This document shows, one piece after another, positions 22,529 to 34,634 of a stretch of 64,000 bases of DNA. Position 1 is the first letter of the stretch. Each line of letters starts with the position of its first letter. Made by a program: the position numbers and the translations under genes. Below the pieces are notes generated by a model. That model worked only from the letters and a program-made list of their open reading frames with translations, did not search any database and was not told the DNA's origin. The DNA is taken from contig BDDD01001601.1 in assembly GCA_001972305.1 (NCBI GenBank), positions 99,814 through 163,813 of the forward strand, read 5' to 3'. The DNA is from Cephalotus follicularis. Taxonomy: Eukaryota; Streptophyta; Magnoliopsida; Oxalidales; Cephalotaceae.

Positions 22529-22544
22529 GAAAAGGGGGGGATAC
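22529..22544 (+). promoter_or_regulatory. polypurine tract of the gypsy element
   Basis: GAAAAGGGGGGGATAC stands directly before the LTR start TGTAACACCCCG at 22545. Such tracts prime plus-strand DNA synthesis. Confidence 0.85.
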
Positions 22545-23756
22545 TGTAACACCCCGTGTTATATATTTTTTTAAGTATGCAATTTATGAACCTTTGGTGA
22601 TTTATTTAAGGCATGCATTAATTTATTTTGGGCTATGCTAATTAGAGCCTAAAATGGATTAAGTTGATTAGGATTTATTATTGGGCTAAGTTATGATACT
22701 ATTTATATGTTAAACTTATGGGAATTAAGCCCAAAACTCAAATCCTTTTATCATGGATGGATTTGCATGTTAGATGGCCCAAAACATTTGAAATTCTAAG
22801 TCAAAATTCGGCCTAAAGTTAGTAACTCTATGCAAGGTTGAATTTATACGTGTAAGGCCTGGAAATTTCACTAATTTAAGCCCATATTTCTCTCCTTAAG
22901 CCCGGCCAAGTCATGAACATTCATCAAAGTCCTAGAAGTTTCTTTGATATTACAAATTCTAAGCTTACAAAGGATGAAAACACGACATCTATATTCTCCT
23001 CACATACCTGACACATTCTTCTCTTGTAAGCCTCCGTTCTTCCTCAAAATTCTTCAAGTAATCTTCAAGAGACCAAGTTACAAGTGATTCTCCTATACTC
23101 TTCTTGCGTTTAAAGGTAAACACTAGCTATTTCCTTGACAGGATAAGATTATATGTTACCTTCATCAACCCATTTCAGGTTTGAGAGATAATGGAAGAAG
23201 TCCAAGTTGTCTTTGAAAATTTTTTAGCATGTTATGATAGGAATTAAAGCTTTATAGTAGAACTTAATTTCTCTTTATTTTCTCTAAAAATGCAGGTTTG
23301 AAGGATAGAAGGGAGAATTGATTTTCTATGGATTATGTTAGCTTATTGAATTGGTAATTGAAGAATTATTGTGTCAATTTCTTACTAATTGTATTTATTG
23401 AAATTTATGGATTTGTAAACAAAGGAGGGATGAATGTTCGTGATGGAGTTAGTAAGGTTAGTATGATAGTAATTAAAGATAATTATATTTGGAAAATCAC
23501 TGCTTAATTCTTGAAATTTCGGCCAGGTTAAGATTGTAGGTAAATGGTGTAATTGGTAATAAGCTTGTGACTGTAGAGGTACATATAAATGATGAAGTGA
23601 TTTTAAGGAAATAGTGATATGTAAGTAGTAAAATGCTATAACAACGAAAACGGTGAAATTGGTATGTAGCTTATTTGTGCATTTATGCATTTTATATTAT
23701 ATAAGCATGGAAAGTATACTTATGGATGTTGTCATGTGATAACAATGTAGACGCGG

Positions 23757-25794
23757 TGTCACACCCCGCTTGCAATAACAACATACAACATGGCAATTTA
23801 ACAAACATCCAGCTTATACAGAGAACGACAAAACTTAAAACTTTTGATTTAACATCAAACTTGCGGAAGCATTTAACTATAAGATGAAAGCAAACGGAAC
23901 GATGCGTCCTATACCACATGATCCCCACAACATCCACAGTAAAGCATTGTTTAAAAAGCCCACAAACGGACCGTGATCCAAAAGTCGATACAACAACCTC
24001 GTTAAACATTAGTACATGAACCAAAGTATAACATGTTTACACACTGCTTTACAAAACACTTAAAGCATAAAACTCCATCATTTCACAGTCTGATACAGCC
24101 ATGCCCGGCGATATCCAAAACGCAGCATCAATCTGCAACAGTAGGGGGTTAGCCTTTGTCCTCACTCGGCCAAAGTCATAAAAGCGACATAAGATCAACA
24201 AAACCAAGGTATGAATGCAACATGATGAAGTACATACTATATCTCGATGCATATATATAAATATAGATATACATATGCCAAACCATGATGTCACAGTATC
24301 ACGATGCACAATAACACGATATCACATTTCACGGTTCACAATCATGTCCCAAAAAGGACTACACAAATCTTGATAGGTACGAACAGCGTCGCCAACAGCT
24401 GGCCCCAACGTCGTACATCCCGTCATCGGCCCCGACTCCGGACGGCACGAAGCAGGTCACGATGCAGTGAGTCACCCAGCCAACTCCTGGCCCCTGAGTC
24501 GACATTTTCGTGTAAAGTAATGATTTACATTAAACTACAATGCACTTCCAGAAAGGTGATATAACAGTTCAAACTCAGTAATCACAATGCTCAAAACAGT
24601 TCATAAAGCTTTACAAAGCAGCTCATCATAATATACGATGCATACACATGTTAACAATTTAAAACAGGCCCTAACAGTTGGCTGTCCCTCACTGGCAGTC
24701 GGCTGTTAGCCTTCAAACTGTCGGCTGCCCAACACTGGCACTCGGCTGACCACACTAATCAGTCGACTGTCTCCCTCGACAGTCGGCTGCTCACACACGA
24801 CACTCGGCTGTCCCTCAGGACAGTCGGCTATCCAAACTCAACAGTCGGCTGCTGACCTACAGCAGTCGACTACTCAACCTCTGCAGGCACTTCCCAGAGA
24901 CACACATGGACAGTCGACTGGCTCCTCAATCACAATCGGCTGGAACCATTAAGCAGTCGGCTGCCCAACACGGGCAGCCGGCTGGACTCTGCAGAAAACG
25001 CAGAAAACAGCAGCCAAAACAAGCCACAACACACAACCAACCCATCCCAACACAGGACATTTATGTAACAACACATTCCAGGCTCAATACACAACTCATA
25101 CATACATTTTATATCATGGAAAACATTAAAACCAAACTTAACATCACAAAAATGACTTTCCCCCTACCTTAGAACTCCAAGTTAGGAGCTGCAATCCACC
25201 TCTTCAAGTCCAAAACCAAGGCTTTTGCACTCCCCAACTCGTCCAGCAACTCCCACTGGTCCGTTCTTGTCACTGTCCAAGCCTCCAAGTCCACGGTTCA
25301 ATACAAAGCTCCTTGGAACCACAACACACACACATTTTCACTCCCTTTTCTACACTCTTTCACACTCTCTTCGAACTCTCTATGAAAAAGGATGAAGATG
25401 GAGGAAGAAGCTTGTGTTTTTATGGAGAAACCCGGGCCCTATCCCTGTCTTCTGCCCATATAAAGCCACACCCACTTTCGTCACACCAAGCCTGACAACA
25501 TGTGTGTTGTCTGGCGCCTGGCAGTCGACTGCCTCCACTTGGCAGTCGGCTATTTCTGCCGACACACACACAGCCGACTGCTTACTCACAGCAGCTGGCT
25601 GGTTCCTTCACCAGGGGAACCCAGTTGGCTGCCTCCCTGTGGCAGTCGGCTGCCCCCTGCTTCAAAACACACCAACACACTTTTCTTGCAACTTTCAACA
25701 CACAAAAGAGGAAAAACACGGTTCCCATTAACACAAGGTGCAAAATTACATTGGAAAAGCAACATTACACTTTAACGAAAACCCGGGTGTTACA
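23757..25794 (-). repeat. 3' LTR of the complete gypsy element (long form)
   Basis: On the plus strand it reads TGTCACACCCCGC to GGGTGTTACA, 2038 bp. It contains about 530 bp missing from the partner LTR, mostly an array of CAGTCGGCTG-like 10-mers (24669-25000). A second group of these 10-mers lies at 25520-25660. A TATA-like box on the minus strand (TTTATATGG) is near 25455-25463. The polypurine tract follows on the minus strand at 25795-25807 (plus-strand TCCACCCCTCCTT). Confidence 0.9.
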
Positions 25795-25807
25795 TCCACC
25801 CCTCCTT

Positions 25808-26064
25808 CGAGGAATTTCATCCCTGAAATAAAGGCGGTACTAGAACAAGTGAGAGTAACGCTCCCTCATCTCCTCTTCACGTTCCCAAGTTGCTTCTTCA
25901 GGACGGTGAAACTGCCACTGAACCTTCACCATAGGAATGGTTCGATTCCTCAGCACTTGCGTTTTCCAATCCAGGATCCGCACAGGTAACTCCTCGCAAG
26001 ATAGGTCATCTCGCACAGGAACTGAATCAAAGTCCAGAACATGCGAAGGATCTCGGGGATGAAT
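25808..26064 (-). pseudogene. gypsy pol C-terminal tail, chromodomain-like
   Basis: On the minus strand the translation includes DPSHVLDFDSVPVRDDLSCEE, then LPVRILDWKTQVLRNRTIP and WQFHRPEEATWERE. This matches the chromodomain-like end that follows gypsy integrase and is thought to guide insertion to particular chromatin. The part joining it to the integrase core is lost where the copia-type LTR sits. Confidence 0.8.
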
Positions 26065-26970
26065 TGTAGACTATAAATAAATTATGAACTTTTTCAGAAA
26101 ATAGCCAACAAAACCAACAATTCTATTCAAACAATTATACTAACAAAATAAAGAGATAGAGTAGAAGAATGCAAACACAGTTTTATAGTGGTTCGGCTTA
26201 ATCTCTTGCCTACGTCCACTTTTCTCAAGGATCTCCTTGAGTTTCCACTAGTATCCGATCTCGAATACAATAGTTGTGATTGACCTCAATCACACAAACA
26301 AGGGTTCACTTCCCTTTTTCTCTTTGACAAATACAAGAATGAATAGTTTTTTGTATCACCTCTTAAAGGCTTGATATAGACTAAATTTGCTCACAATAAT
26401 AGCTTGAAATAAGACAAGAACAACTCAAAGTAATGCTATGATAATTGTATAACTTGGATGCTCTTTCTTGGTTGTTCTTGAGCCTATTTATACTGTTTTC
26501 TGGCGATAGGATAGTGATATAGCCGTTGAAATGTCTTGTAGCCGTTGACGCATATTAGGAAATTTTTGTCCTTAAATTGTGCGTTGATAAGATAACATCT
26601 TATCGAAAAAATTGATCAAAGCGTCGCCGCCTTAATTTTAAGCGTCGACTTCTTGTGCTGACATCTTGTGCTCATACTGTCGCCACCTTAAAATTTACTG
26701 CTGCCGCTTTGTGCTAGAGTATCACCTCTTTCAATTTTTGAGTGCTGGCGCTTTGTGCGTATTGGTGGTCGACTTCTTTATGTAATCTCTCGAAGCCTTC
26801 ACACTTCACAATCCCATAAGTGTCGCCACTTTAAATTTAGGAGTCGACAGTCTGCTTGTTTAAAAACGATTTGTATCTGCTTTATGTTTTTGTTTATCTT
26901 GCACAAAACAAACTCATTAGAGGCAAATGTGTTATCATCAAAATTAGGAATTGAGACATAAATGTCAACA
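26065..26970 (-). mobile_element. Maximus/SIRE-like Ty1/copia LTR inserted in gypsy integrase
   Basis: On the minus strand it begins TGTTGACATTTATGTCTCAA and ends TTTATAGTCTACA. Its start, the CTCAAGGAGATCCTTGAGAA segment near 26230 and its general layout match the LTR at 41240. Outer bases (GAAT before, CCAAG after) do not form a target duplication, and gypsy integrase sequence that should lie here is missing, so insertion was accompanied or followed by deletion. GTCGAC or CGTCGCC motifs recur at 26620-26845. Confidence 0.75.
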
Positions 26971-28221
26971 CCAAGTACCAGAAAAGTCAACAACACAAGC
27001 TCGGAGCATATCCTCCAGGGTCTGGATAGTACGCTCTGACTGGCCATCCGTTTGTGGGTGGAAAGTTGTGCTCAGGTTCAGCTTCGTCCCAAACGTTGTC
27101 TGAAACCTCTTCCAAAAGTTGGAAGTGAAGATCGAGTCTCTGTCATAGACTATACTTACAGGAACACTGTGTAGTCTCACTATCTCCTTCACATACAACC
27201 GAGCCAACTTGCTCGCAGAGTCAGAAACATGAGTAGGAAAAAAGTGAGCAGACTTCGTAAGTCGATCCACAATTACCCACACTGCGTTGTGGCGGTTTCG
27301 AGTCAAAGGAAAACACGAGACAAAATCCATCGTCACATGCTCCCACTTCCACTCTGGAATCGGTAGGGGCTGTAACAACCCTGCTGGCCTCTGATGCTCG
27401 GCCTTAACTACTTGGCAAGTATAACACTTCGTGACATAGTCCGCGATCTCCCTCTTCATACCAGACCACCAGTAGGTCCTTTTTAGATCTTGGTACATCC
27501 TAGTGCTACAAGGATGTATACTGTACTGAGACTTATGTGCTGCATTCAACAACTCACTCCTTATCCAAGCATCACCAGGAACGCACACTCGTCCCTTAAA
27601 CCTCAGAACACCATCAGCATGAAACTGAAAGTCGGACTCTGGACCCAGATTCTCCCGAATCTCAAGGAACTCAGGATCACGCAGCTGTGCATCCTTTATG
27701 TGGTCCAAAAGAGCTGGCTGTGCATGAATACTCGCAACAAGGATCCCCGGTGCCCTGCAATAAGGTGACCATTTCTGGAAGTCCTCCAACAATTGCCACT
27801 GAGACACCATGGCATTGGCAACCATGCCTTTTCGGCTTAGGGCATCCGCGACAATGTTCGCCTTCCCTGGATGGTACTGAATACTACAGTCGTAGTCATT
27901 AAAGAACTCAACCCAATGACGCTGCCTCATATTCAGATCATCCTGACTGAACAAGTACTTCAGGCTCTTGTGACCGGTAAAGATCTCAAACTGTGCTCCA
28001 TACAGGTAATGCCTCCATTTCTGAAGCGCAAAAACGATAGCTGCCAGCTCGAGATCATGAGTCGGATAGTTCTCCTCATACGGCTTCAGCTTCCTAGAAG
28101 CATAAGCGATCACCCTGCCTCGTTGCATCAACATGCAACCCATGCCCTTGCCCGAAGCATCACTGTACACTGTAAAGCCCTCATTACCCTCGGGTAATGC
28201 CAGAACAGGAGCGGAGATCAA
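26971..28221 (-). pseudogene. Ty3/gypsy RNase H and integrase, well preserved but truncated
   Basis: A long uninterrupted frame. RNase H begins with [20 protein letters not shown] (first catalytic Asp) and continues to [15 protein letters not shown]. The integrase zinc-binding region has HKSQYSIHP and [11 protein letters not shown]. The catalytic core keeps all three acidic residues: [25 protein letters not shown] and [10 protein letters not shown]. Integrase joins the DNA copy to the host chromosome. The frame ends at DFSGTW, where the copia LTR interrupts it, so the C-terminal third of integrase is gone. The frame continues upstream across single stops. Confidence 0.9.
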
Positions 28222-29415
28222 CCGATCCTTCAGATCACAAAAACTAGTTTCACAATCATCATCCTAAACAAACAAGGTCTTCTTCTGAGTCAGCCTTGTC
28301 AAAGGTACATCTATCCTCGAGAAGTTCTAGATGAACCTCCGGTAGTACCCCACCAAGCCAAGGAAACTACGTACCTCCGTCACATTTCTCGGATGCGCCC
28401 AATCTCGCACCACCTCGGTCTTTGAGGGATCCACCGCCAAACCCTCTCCAGACACGATGTGACCCAGGAAGATCACATGGTCGAGCCAGAACTCACACTT
28501 GCCAAACTTAGCATACAACTTATGCTCTCGGAGAGTCTGCAAAACTAACCTCAGATGATAGACGTGCTCTTTCTCACTCCTTGAGAACACCAGTATATCA
28601 TCTATAAACACCACCACAAATTGATCCAGATACGGTCGGAACACGTAGTTCATTAGGGACAAGAACGCTGCTGGTGTGTTGGTGACACCAAAAGGCATTA
28701 CCAAGAACTAATATTGACCATACCTCATTCGGAAGGCAGTCTTCTCTACATCTCCTTCCTTCACCCTCAGCTGGTGATAACCCGACTTTAGATCGAGTTT
28801 GGAAGACACCCTTGACCCTTGTAGCTGGTCAAACAAATCATCGATATGTGGAAGAGGATATTTGTTCTTGATAGTCACCTTATTCAACATCCTGTAGTCG
28901 ATGCAAAGCCTCATCGACCCATCTTTCTTCTTGACAAAAAGCACTGGCGCACCCCACGGAGAAACACTGGGTCGCACAAAACCCTTATTGATCAAGTCTT
29001 GCAACTACAACTTCAACTCTCGCAACTCCGCAGGAGCTATACGGTAAGGCACCTTAGAAACAGGAGCCGTACCCAGTACCAGATCGATTACAAACTCCAT
29101 ACTCCTCTTCGGTGGTAAGGACACTAGATCTGGAGGGAACACGTCTGGAAACTCACTTACAACAGGAACCTCCTCCAGACTCTTGCCTTTCTCCTTCCAT
29201 TTATCAACCACATGCACAAGGAATCCTTCGCACCCTTTTTCCAGATACCTTGATGCACGAATAAAAGATATAATCGGCATCGAGAATCCTCTGTCTCCCT
29301 GGAACTGAAAAAGTGGTCCCATCAGGCAAGCAAAGATCCACCACCTTGTTGTAACAGTCCAGTTGTGCACGATAGGCTGACAACCAGTCCATACCCAATA
29401 TAACATCAAAGTCAT
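28222..29415 (-). pseudogene. Ty3/gypsy reverse transcriptase, nonsense-mutated
   Basis: The polymerase domain is collinear with the family. Motifs in order: [65 protein letters not shown] and the catalytic FIDDILVFS (about 28585-28611), then [15 protein letters not shown] and [12 protein letters not shown]. Premature TAG codons interrupt it near 29005, 28705, 28325 and 28265 (the last in place of Trp in the TLFVW motif), all in one reading frame. The enzyme would copy element RNA into DNA. The upstream part (29204-29415) overlaps the protease frame, which shows a frameshift near there. Confidence 0.9.
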
Positions 29416-29854
29416 AAAGGGGTAGCACGATCAAGTCTGCACACAACAAAACACCTGCAACAGAAAGCTCACAACCTCGGTACACCGAGTCTGCACACAA
29501 AGAATCTCCAGAAGGTGTGCTCACATCAAGAACAAAAGGCATGCAAATAGGAGACACATCCAAACATGATGCAAAACGGGAAGCAATGAAAGAATGTGAT
29601 GCTCCTGAATCCATCAAAGCTCTGGCAGAGAAACCATAAACATACACAGTACCTCCCATAATAGAAGTAGACTCTGGAACCTCTGTCTGGGTGAGAACGA
29701 AAACTCTACCTTTCACTATGCCTTTGCCGGTATCTCTTCGTTGTGACGGTCCTGCTGCAGAAGCACTACCACTAGCTGGCCCAGTGGGTACTGTCATCGT
29801 CCCTCTCAGGTAATCCCTCACGGAATGCCCCGCTATGCCACACCTCAAACACAA
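29204..29854 (-). pseudogene. Ty3/gypsy second zinc knuckle and aspartic protease
   Basis: The frame opens with MCLRCGIAGHSVRDY, the second CCHC knuckle, in which the last Cys is Tyr. The protease motif [16 protein letters not shown] is intact (about 29575-29625), as is the second conserved region [17 protein letters not shown]. The enzyme cuts the gag-pol polyprotein into working parts. A shift near 29330-29415 moves the following sequence to another frame. Confidence 0.88.
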
Positions 29855-30898
29855 CCCTTTCTTTTCCTAACAGTCTTTCTGCTGGTGACCTGCATGACCA
29901 CAGTGAAAGCAAACCCCAGTCCTTACCTCACTCCCCTGGCTAGGAGCACCCTGTGAAGCTGTCTGCTGAGACCTGTTCCTCGGGGACTTCGACGGGGAAC
30001 CACTGCCCTGCCACTTTGACGATGCTGGTCTAGATTGATTTTGTGTCTGCCTGCTCTATTGTGCTCGGGCCCTCTCAGCCCTGTCTTCATTCAACACACT
30101 CTCCAACAGCCTTACTTTCTGGGTAACCTCCACAAAGGTACCAAGCTCCATCACTCTGATCTGATACCGAAGATCCGGTCGCAAGCCCCTCAAGAATCTC
30201 CGAACCCTCTTTTCCTCATCTGCCACCAAATAAGCTGAGTGTCTGGAAAGCTCAACAAACCTGGCCTGGTACTCGGCCACAGTCATCTCCCCCTGACGTA
30301 GCTCCAAGAACTCCGTCTCTCTCCGCTCACGCTCTATGCGTGGCACATACGCTGCCAGAAACTCCTCCTGGAACCCCTCCCAGGTGCCTACAACTCCCGT
30401 ATCATCCCATTTAGCTTTGACCATTTCCCACCAGTGAGTGGCCTCACCCCATAATCGGTACACAACAAATCTCAATTTCTGCCTGTCAGTACACTCTATC
30501 ACCTCGAAGATCTTCTCAATATCCTGTAGCCACCTCTCAGCGGCGGTAGCATCCAACTCTCCCCTAAAACATGGTGGATTCTGTCTCATGAACCTTTCCA
30601 GGTTTCTGCCAAACTGGCTACCATCATCGTGCACACCCTGAGTTGGAGCCATCGGCTGAGGCTGAGCTTGAACATACAATCTTTGCATCTCCTCCATATT
30701 CGCTGCATTAGCGGCCATCTGTTGATGATTAGCAGCTATCTGCTGCTGGATGTAGTCAGCGATGCGGTCCATTGGATCCCTCACATTAGGTGTCACCCCC
30801 TGTGGAACATCATTCATCGGTTGTCCCCCAAGATTCACAACCTCGGGAACATCCTCATTCACGGTCCTACGCCTTCCGCGCCATCTCCGACCGTCCAT
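29855..30898 (-). pseudogene. Ty3/gypsy gag with first zinc knuckle
   Basis: The ATG at 30898 opens MDGRRWRGRRRTVNED, and 280 codons run to a TAG at 30053-30055, in the same frame as the protease. A coiled-coil-like Gln/Ala-rich stretch (IQQQIAANHQQMAANAANME) is followed by the gag core: ERWLQDIEKIFEVIECTD, LWGEATHWWEMVKAKW, FQEEFLAAYVPRIERERR and RQGEMTVAEYQARF. After the TAG (Gln to stop) the first CCHC knuckle CFHCGHAGHQQKDC is intact and followed by another TAG. Only point stops separate it from an open gag-pol frame. The same gag is at 62698. Confidence 0.9.
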
Positions 30899-30991
30899 CT
30901 TGTTCCTATAAGAAAGATGTCATTAGTGCTCTTGAGGAAACAAGTTAATTGCCAAGGATAGTATCCAAGCTAACCATATAAATGGATATAT

Positions 30992-31003
30992 GCTCTGATA
31001 CCA
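30992..31003 (-). promoter_or_regulatory. primer-binding site, initiator tRNA-Met type
   Basis: The minus strand reads TGGTATCAGAGC, four bases from the end of the 5' LTR. It would pair with the 3' end of initiator tRNA-Met and prime minus-strand synthesis. Confidence 0.92.
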
Positions 31004-31007
31004 CTGT

Positions 31008-32516
31008 TGTCACACCCCGCTTGCAATAACAACATACAACATGGCAATTTAACAAACATTCAGCTTATACAGAGAACGATAAAACTTAAAACTTTTGATT
31101 TAACATCAAACTTACGGAAGCATTTAACTATAAGCTGAAAGCAACTGGAATGATGCGTCCCATACCACATGATCCCCACAACATCCACAGTAAAGCATTG
31201 TTTAAAAATCCCACAAACGGAGCGTGATCCAAAAGTCGATACAACAACCTCGTTAAACATTAGTACATGAACCAAAGTATAACATGTTTACACACTGCTT
31301 TACAAAACACTTAAAGCATAAAACTCCATCACTTCACAGTCTGATACAGCCATGCCTGGCGATATCCAAAACGCAGCATCAATCTCCAACAGTAGGGGGT
31401 TAGCCTTCGTCCTCACTCGGCCAAAGTCATAAAAGTGACATAAGATCAACAAAACCAAGGTATGAATGCAACATGATGCAGTACATACTATATCTCGATG
31501 CATATATATAAATATAGATATACATATGCCAAACCATGATGTCACAGTATCACGATACACAATAACACGATATCACATTTCACGGTTCACAATCACGTCC
31601 CAAAAAGGACTACACAAATCTCGATAGGTACGAATAGCGTCGCCAAAATAAGATGTAGTATGTACTGCATTAAGCAGTCGGCTGCCCAACACGGGCAGTC
31701 GGCTGGACTCTGTAGAAAACGCAGAAAACAGCAGCCAAAACAAGCCACAACACACACCCAACCCATCCCAACACAGGACATTTATGTAACAACACATTCC
31801 AGGCTCAATACACAACACGTACATGCATTTTATATCATGGAAAACATTAAAACCAAACTTAACATCACAAAAACGACTTTCCCCCTACCTTAGAACTCCA
31901 AGTTAGGAGCTGTAATCCACCTCTTTAAGTCCAAAACCATGGCTTTTGCACTCCCCAACTCGTTCAGTAACTCCCACTGGTTCGTTCTTGCCACTGTCCA
32001 AGCCTCCAAGTTCACGGTTCAACACAAAGCTCCTTGGATCCACAACACACACACACTTTCACTCCCTTTTCTTCACTCTTTCACACTCTTTTTGAACTCT
32101 CTGTGAAAAAGGATAAAGATGGAGGAAGAATCTTGTGTTTTTATGGAGAAACCTGGCCCCTCTCCCTGTCTTCTGCCCATATAAAGCCAATACCCACTTT
32201 TGTCACACGAAGCCTGACAGCATGTGTGCTGTCTGGCGCCTGGTAGTCGATTGCCTCTACTTGGCAGTTGGTTGTTTCTGCCGACACACACACAACCGGC
32301 TGCTTACTCATAGCAGCTGGCTGGTTCCTTCACCAGGGGAGCCCAGTCGGCTGCCTCCCTGTGGCAGTCGGCTGCACCCTGCTTCAAAACACTCCAACAC
32401 ACTTTTCTTGAAACTTTCAACACAAAAAAGAGGAAAAACACGGTTCCCATTTACACAAGGTGCAAAATTACATTGGAAAAGCAACATTACACTTTAACGA
32501 AAACTCGGGCGTTACA
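31008..32516 (-). repeat. 5' LTR of the complete gypsy element (short form)
   Basis: On the plus strand it runs TGTCACACCCCGC to CGGGCGTTACA, 1509 bp. It lacks the roughly 530-bp segment of the partner LTR; the join follows GCGTCGCCAA at about 31648. The remaining ends match closely. Two CAGTCGGCTG copies survive at about 31675-31705, and others at 32240-32375. Confidence 0.9.
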
Positions 32517-34634
32517 CGCGGATCCTATTTTTGATCTGGAACATCACGGGGTTAGTCAGCGATAGCCGAGTTCAGTAAATCTGTGAGTGAGACATCCCCT
32601 TCCTCTATTTCATTACTTGAGAGTCATGTTGTTTCACATGTGCCCTGTTTTCTTATGATTGAGATATTGGTCGTGAATTGTATCCCGTTGTCTTTTGTAA
32701 TGTATTCATGATCTGTGATATAATTTCGAGTGGATATGTGCTCGATGCTCTGGGAGTCTTGGTCCCCTTGTCACACTCGTGATACTGTGACTTGTTATAT
32801 TGTTATAATGTGTTATATTCTGATGTTGAGTACCAGAATTATGGATAAGTATTACCGGTCTATGGTGAGGGGAAGTTCGCCGATCAACTCTCCATAACAT
32901 GCTCATTATCTATGATGGGATCTTAAGTGGGACTGCCCCCGGGTTCCATTACCTGGATCTGCAATATGACCGTTGGTCTATGACGGTATGCTGAGTATGA
33001 GTGTAGCAGACACTCCATCCCTCATCCATTTGACCGTGTTGGCTACTTGATGATATGCATATTACCAACGAGGGCAGATCCATGAAATAGCAACGTCTCC
33101 TCGGTTGAGGTTCTGCTATGTGATTCCGACGAGGGTAGATCCATGAAATAACGATGTCCCCTAGGTCGAGGTTTTGATACATGATTTCCGACGAGGGCAG
33201 ATCCGTGAAATAACGACGTCCCCCCGGTCGAGATTTATATATGTTGTTCCTCTGATGAGGCAGAGGCATAGGCACTCTATAACGGTTTATGAAGGATATG
33301 TATAGTCCTGTAGCCTATGGCCTATATGTATATTATTGATGCAGCGGTTATGATATGATATGACACCATGGGATTTTGCGGTGATATGATATGACGCCAT
33401 GGGATTTGGCAGTGATATGATATGACGTCATGGGATTTGGCGACAGAGCAGATAGTATTGCCATCTGAATTTGGTGGCAGACATGAGATAGTGACATGAT
33501 GTGTACCAGCATCCTCTTATATTCTTATGACTTTCTGGGTACATATTTGATATTCATATTTGATATTTGATTTATAACCATATCTTTGAGTTTTGATATT
33601 CAGATACTTCGATTCATTATGACTCTCATGTACTTGATTTCTGTCTTGACTTTGATATTCGTTAAGTGAACTTTATTGTTGATTTACAGGTTATTTTTAT
33701 TGGAGTATTGTTATTGTGCTTTTCGTGACTTACTTCATTTGATTATGACTTTATACTCTTGACTCCATCATATTGTTTTATTCATAGCATCCAGTTTCTT
33801 ATATGGATGCAACAGGGAATGATTTGTCCCAACTCACTTAGTCATTTGGACTAACCCCCTCCCAGATTTATTTATCAGCTGAGGTAGCAGTGAACGATCT
33901 AGCTGATACACCAGCACAATAGTATCAAGTTTGGAGGTTGACCAAAGGCCCAGGCACCATTCACTGGCAGTTATGGCCAGTTTCACATGCATACATTGGG
34001 GCATTTGGGATATTTTGGTTATGTGCATATCTGATAGTTATTATATGTTGAGCTGTTGATTCATTTGATGAGTTATGATCATATAGTGAATATAATTAGA
34101 CATGCATGATTGTATTGATCCTGTGATAGAATATAACTAAATTGAACTACTGATTCCTCCTTCGGGAATGTGGATATACAAACTGTAATTTTATACAGGT
34201 GAAATTTTGGGAAATGTCCATTTTTTTTGGGGAAACTCTTGCAGTTTTATTGCAGAATTTTCACCCTATTTAATGGACAAATAAATTAAATATTTGCTAT
34301 GAGTATGAGGTGAAATAGGAAATTTGAATAGAAATAGCGATAATAGACTTATAGAGGTCAAATATAGAAATAAATTATTTAGGGTTACAGTTATTGATGT
34401 ATGATAATATACTATGTTATAAAAATTCAAGTTTGAATAAGTGGTTAAGAATGAGAAAGATGGCCTAATGGATATGTTATCATAGAAACTCTATGGTTAA
34501 GCGTGCTTGGGCGAGATCAATGCTATGATGGGTGACCTCTTAGGTAGTTATGTTATGTTATGCGTAGTGAGCCTTTAGCATGGCACGACTTATTGGGCAA
34601 GGGTACAGCCTTGTAGGAGGTGTTGTGTAAGTTT

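Larger units (their letters stand above)
23757..32516 (-). mobile_element. structurally complete Ty3/gypsy retrotransposon, minus strand
   Basis: Both LTRs, primer-binding site, gag, pol and polypurine tract are present, flanked by the target duplication CGCGG (23752-23756 and 32517-32521). Read on the minus strand the order is LTR, PBS, gag, protease, reverse transcriptase, RNase H, integrase, copia-type LTR insertion, chromodomain-like tail, PPT, LTR. The tail suggests a chromovirus. In the first 160 bases the two LTRs differ at about nine positions by my count. Stops, one frameshift and the copia LTR insertion make it non-autonomous now. Confidence 0.92.
22545..34630 (+). mobile_element. 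gypsy LTR split by a complete nested element, with tandem repeats and flanked by PPT and PBS
   Basis: The LTR begins at 22545, is interrupted by the element at 23757-32516, and resumes at 32522. It ends within about 30 bases of the primer-binding site at 34635. Without the insertion it is about 3.3 kb. Minisatellites lie in the second part: three units of about 60 bp around 33070-33240 (each with GACGAGGGCAGATCC or close) and three of about 36 bp at 33340-33440 (GATATGATATGACGCCATGG). Conserved LTR motifs follow at 33812-33866 (ACTCACTTAGTCATTTGGAC) and 34151-34171 (CTCCTTCGGGA). Confidence 0.75.

Noticed and set aside
16375..22544. Pairing of the LTR at 16375 with that at 22545 as one complete gypsy element
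   Set aside because: Beyond the common TGTAAYACCCCG start the two sequences do not match in their first 150 bases, and I found no primer-binding site between 16375 and 18878.
23385..24309. Three minus-strand open frames of 86-110 codons
   Set aside because: They lie in LTR DNA; those at 23692-24024 and 24049-24309 are repeated in the partner LTR (31060-31560) without conserved codon structure or known domains.
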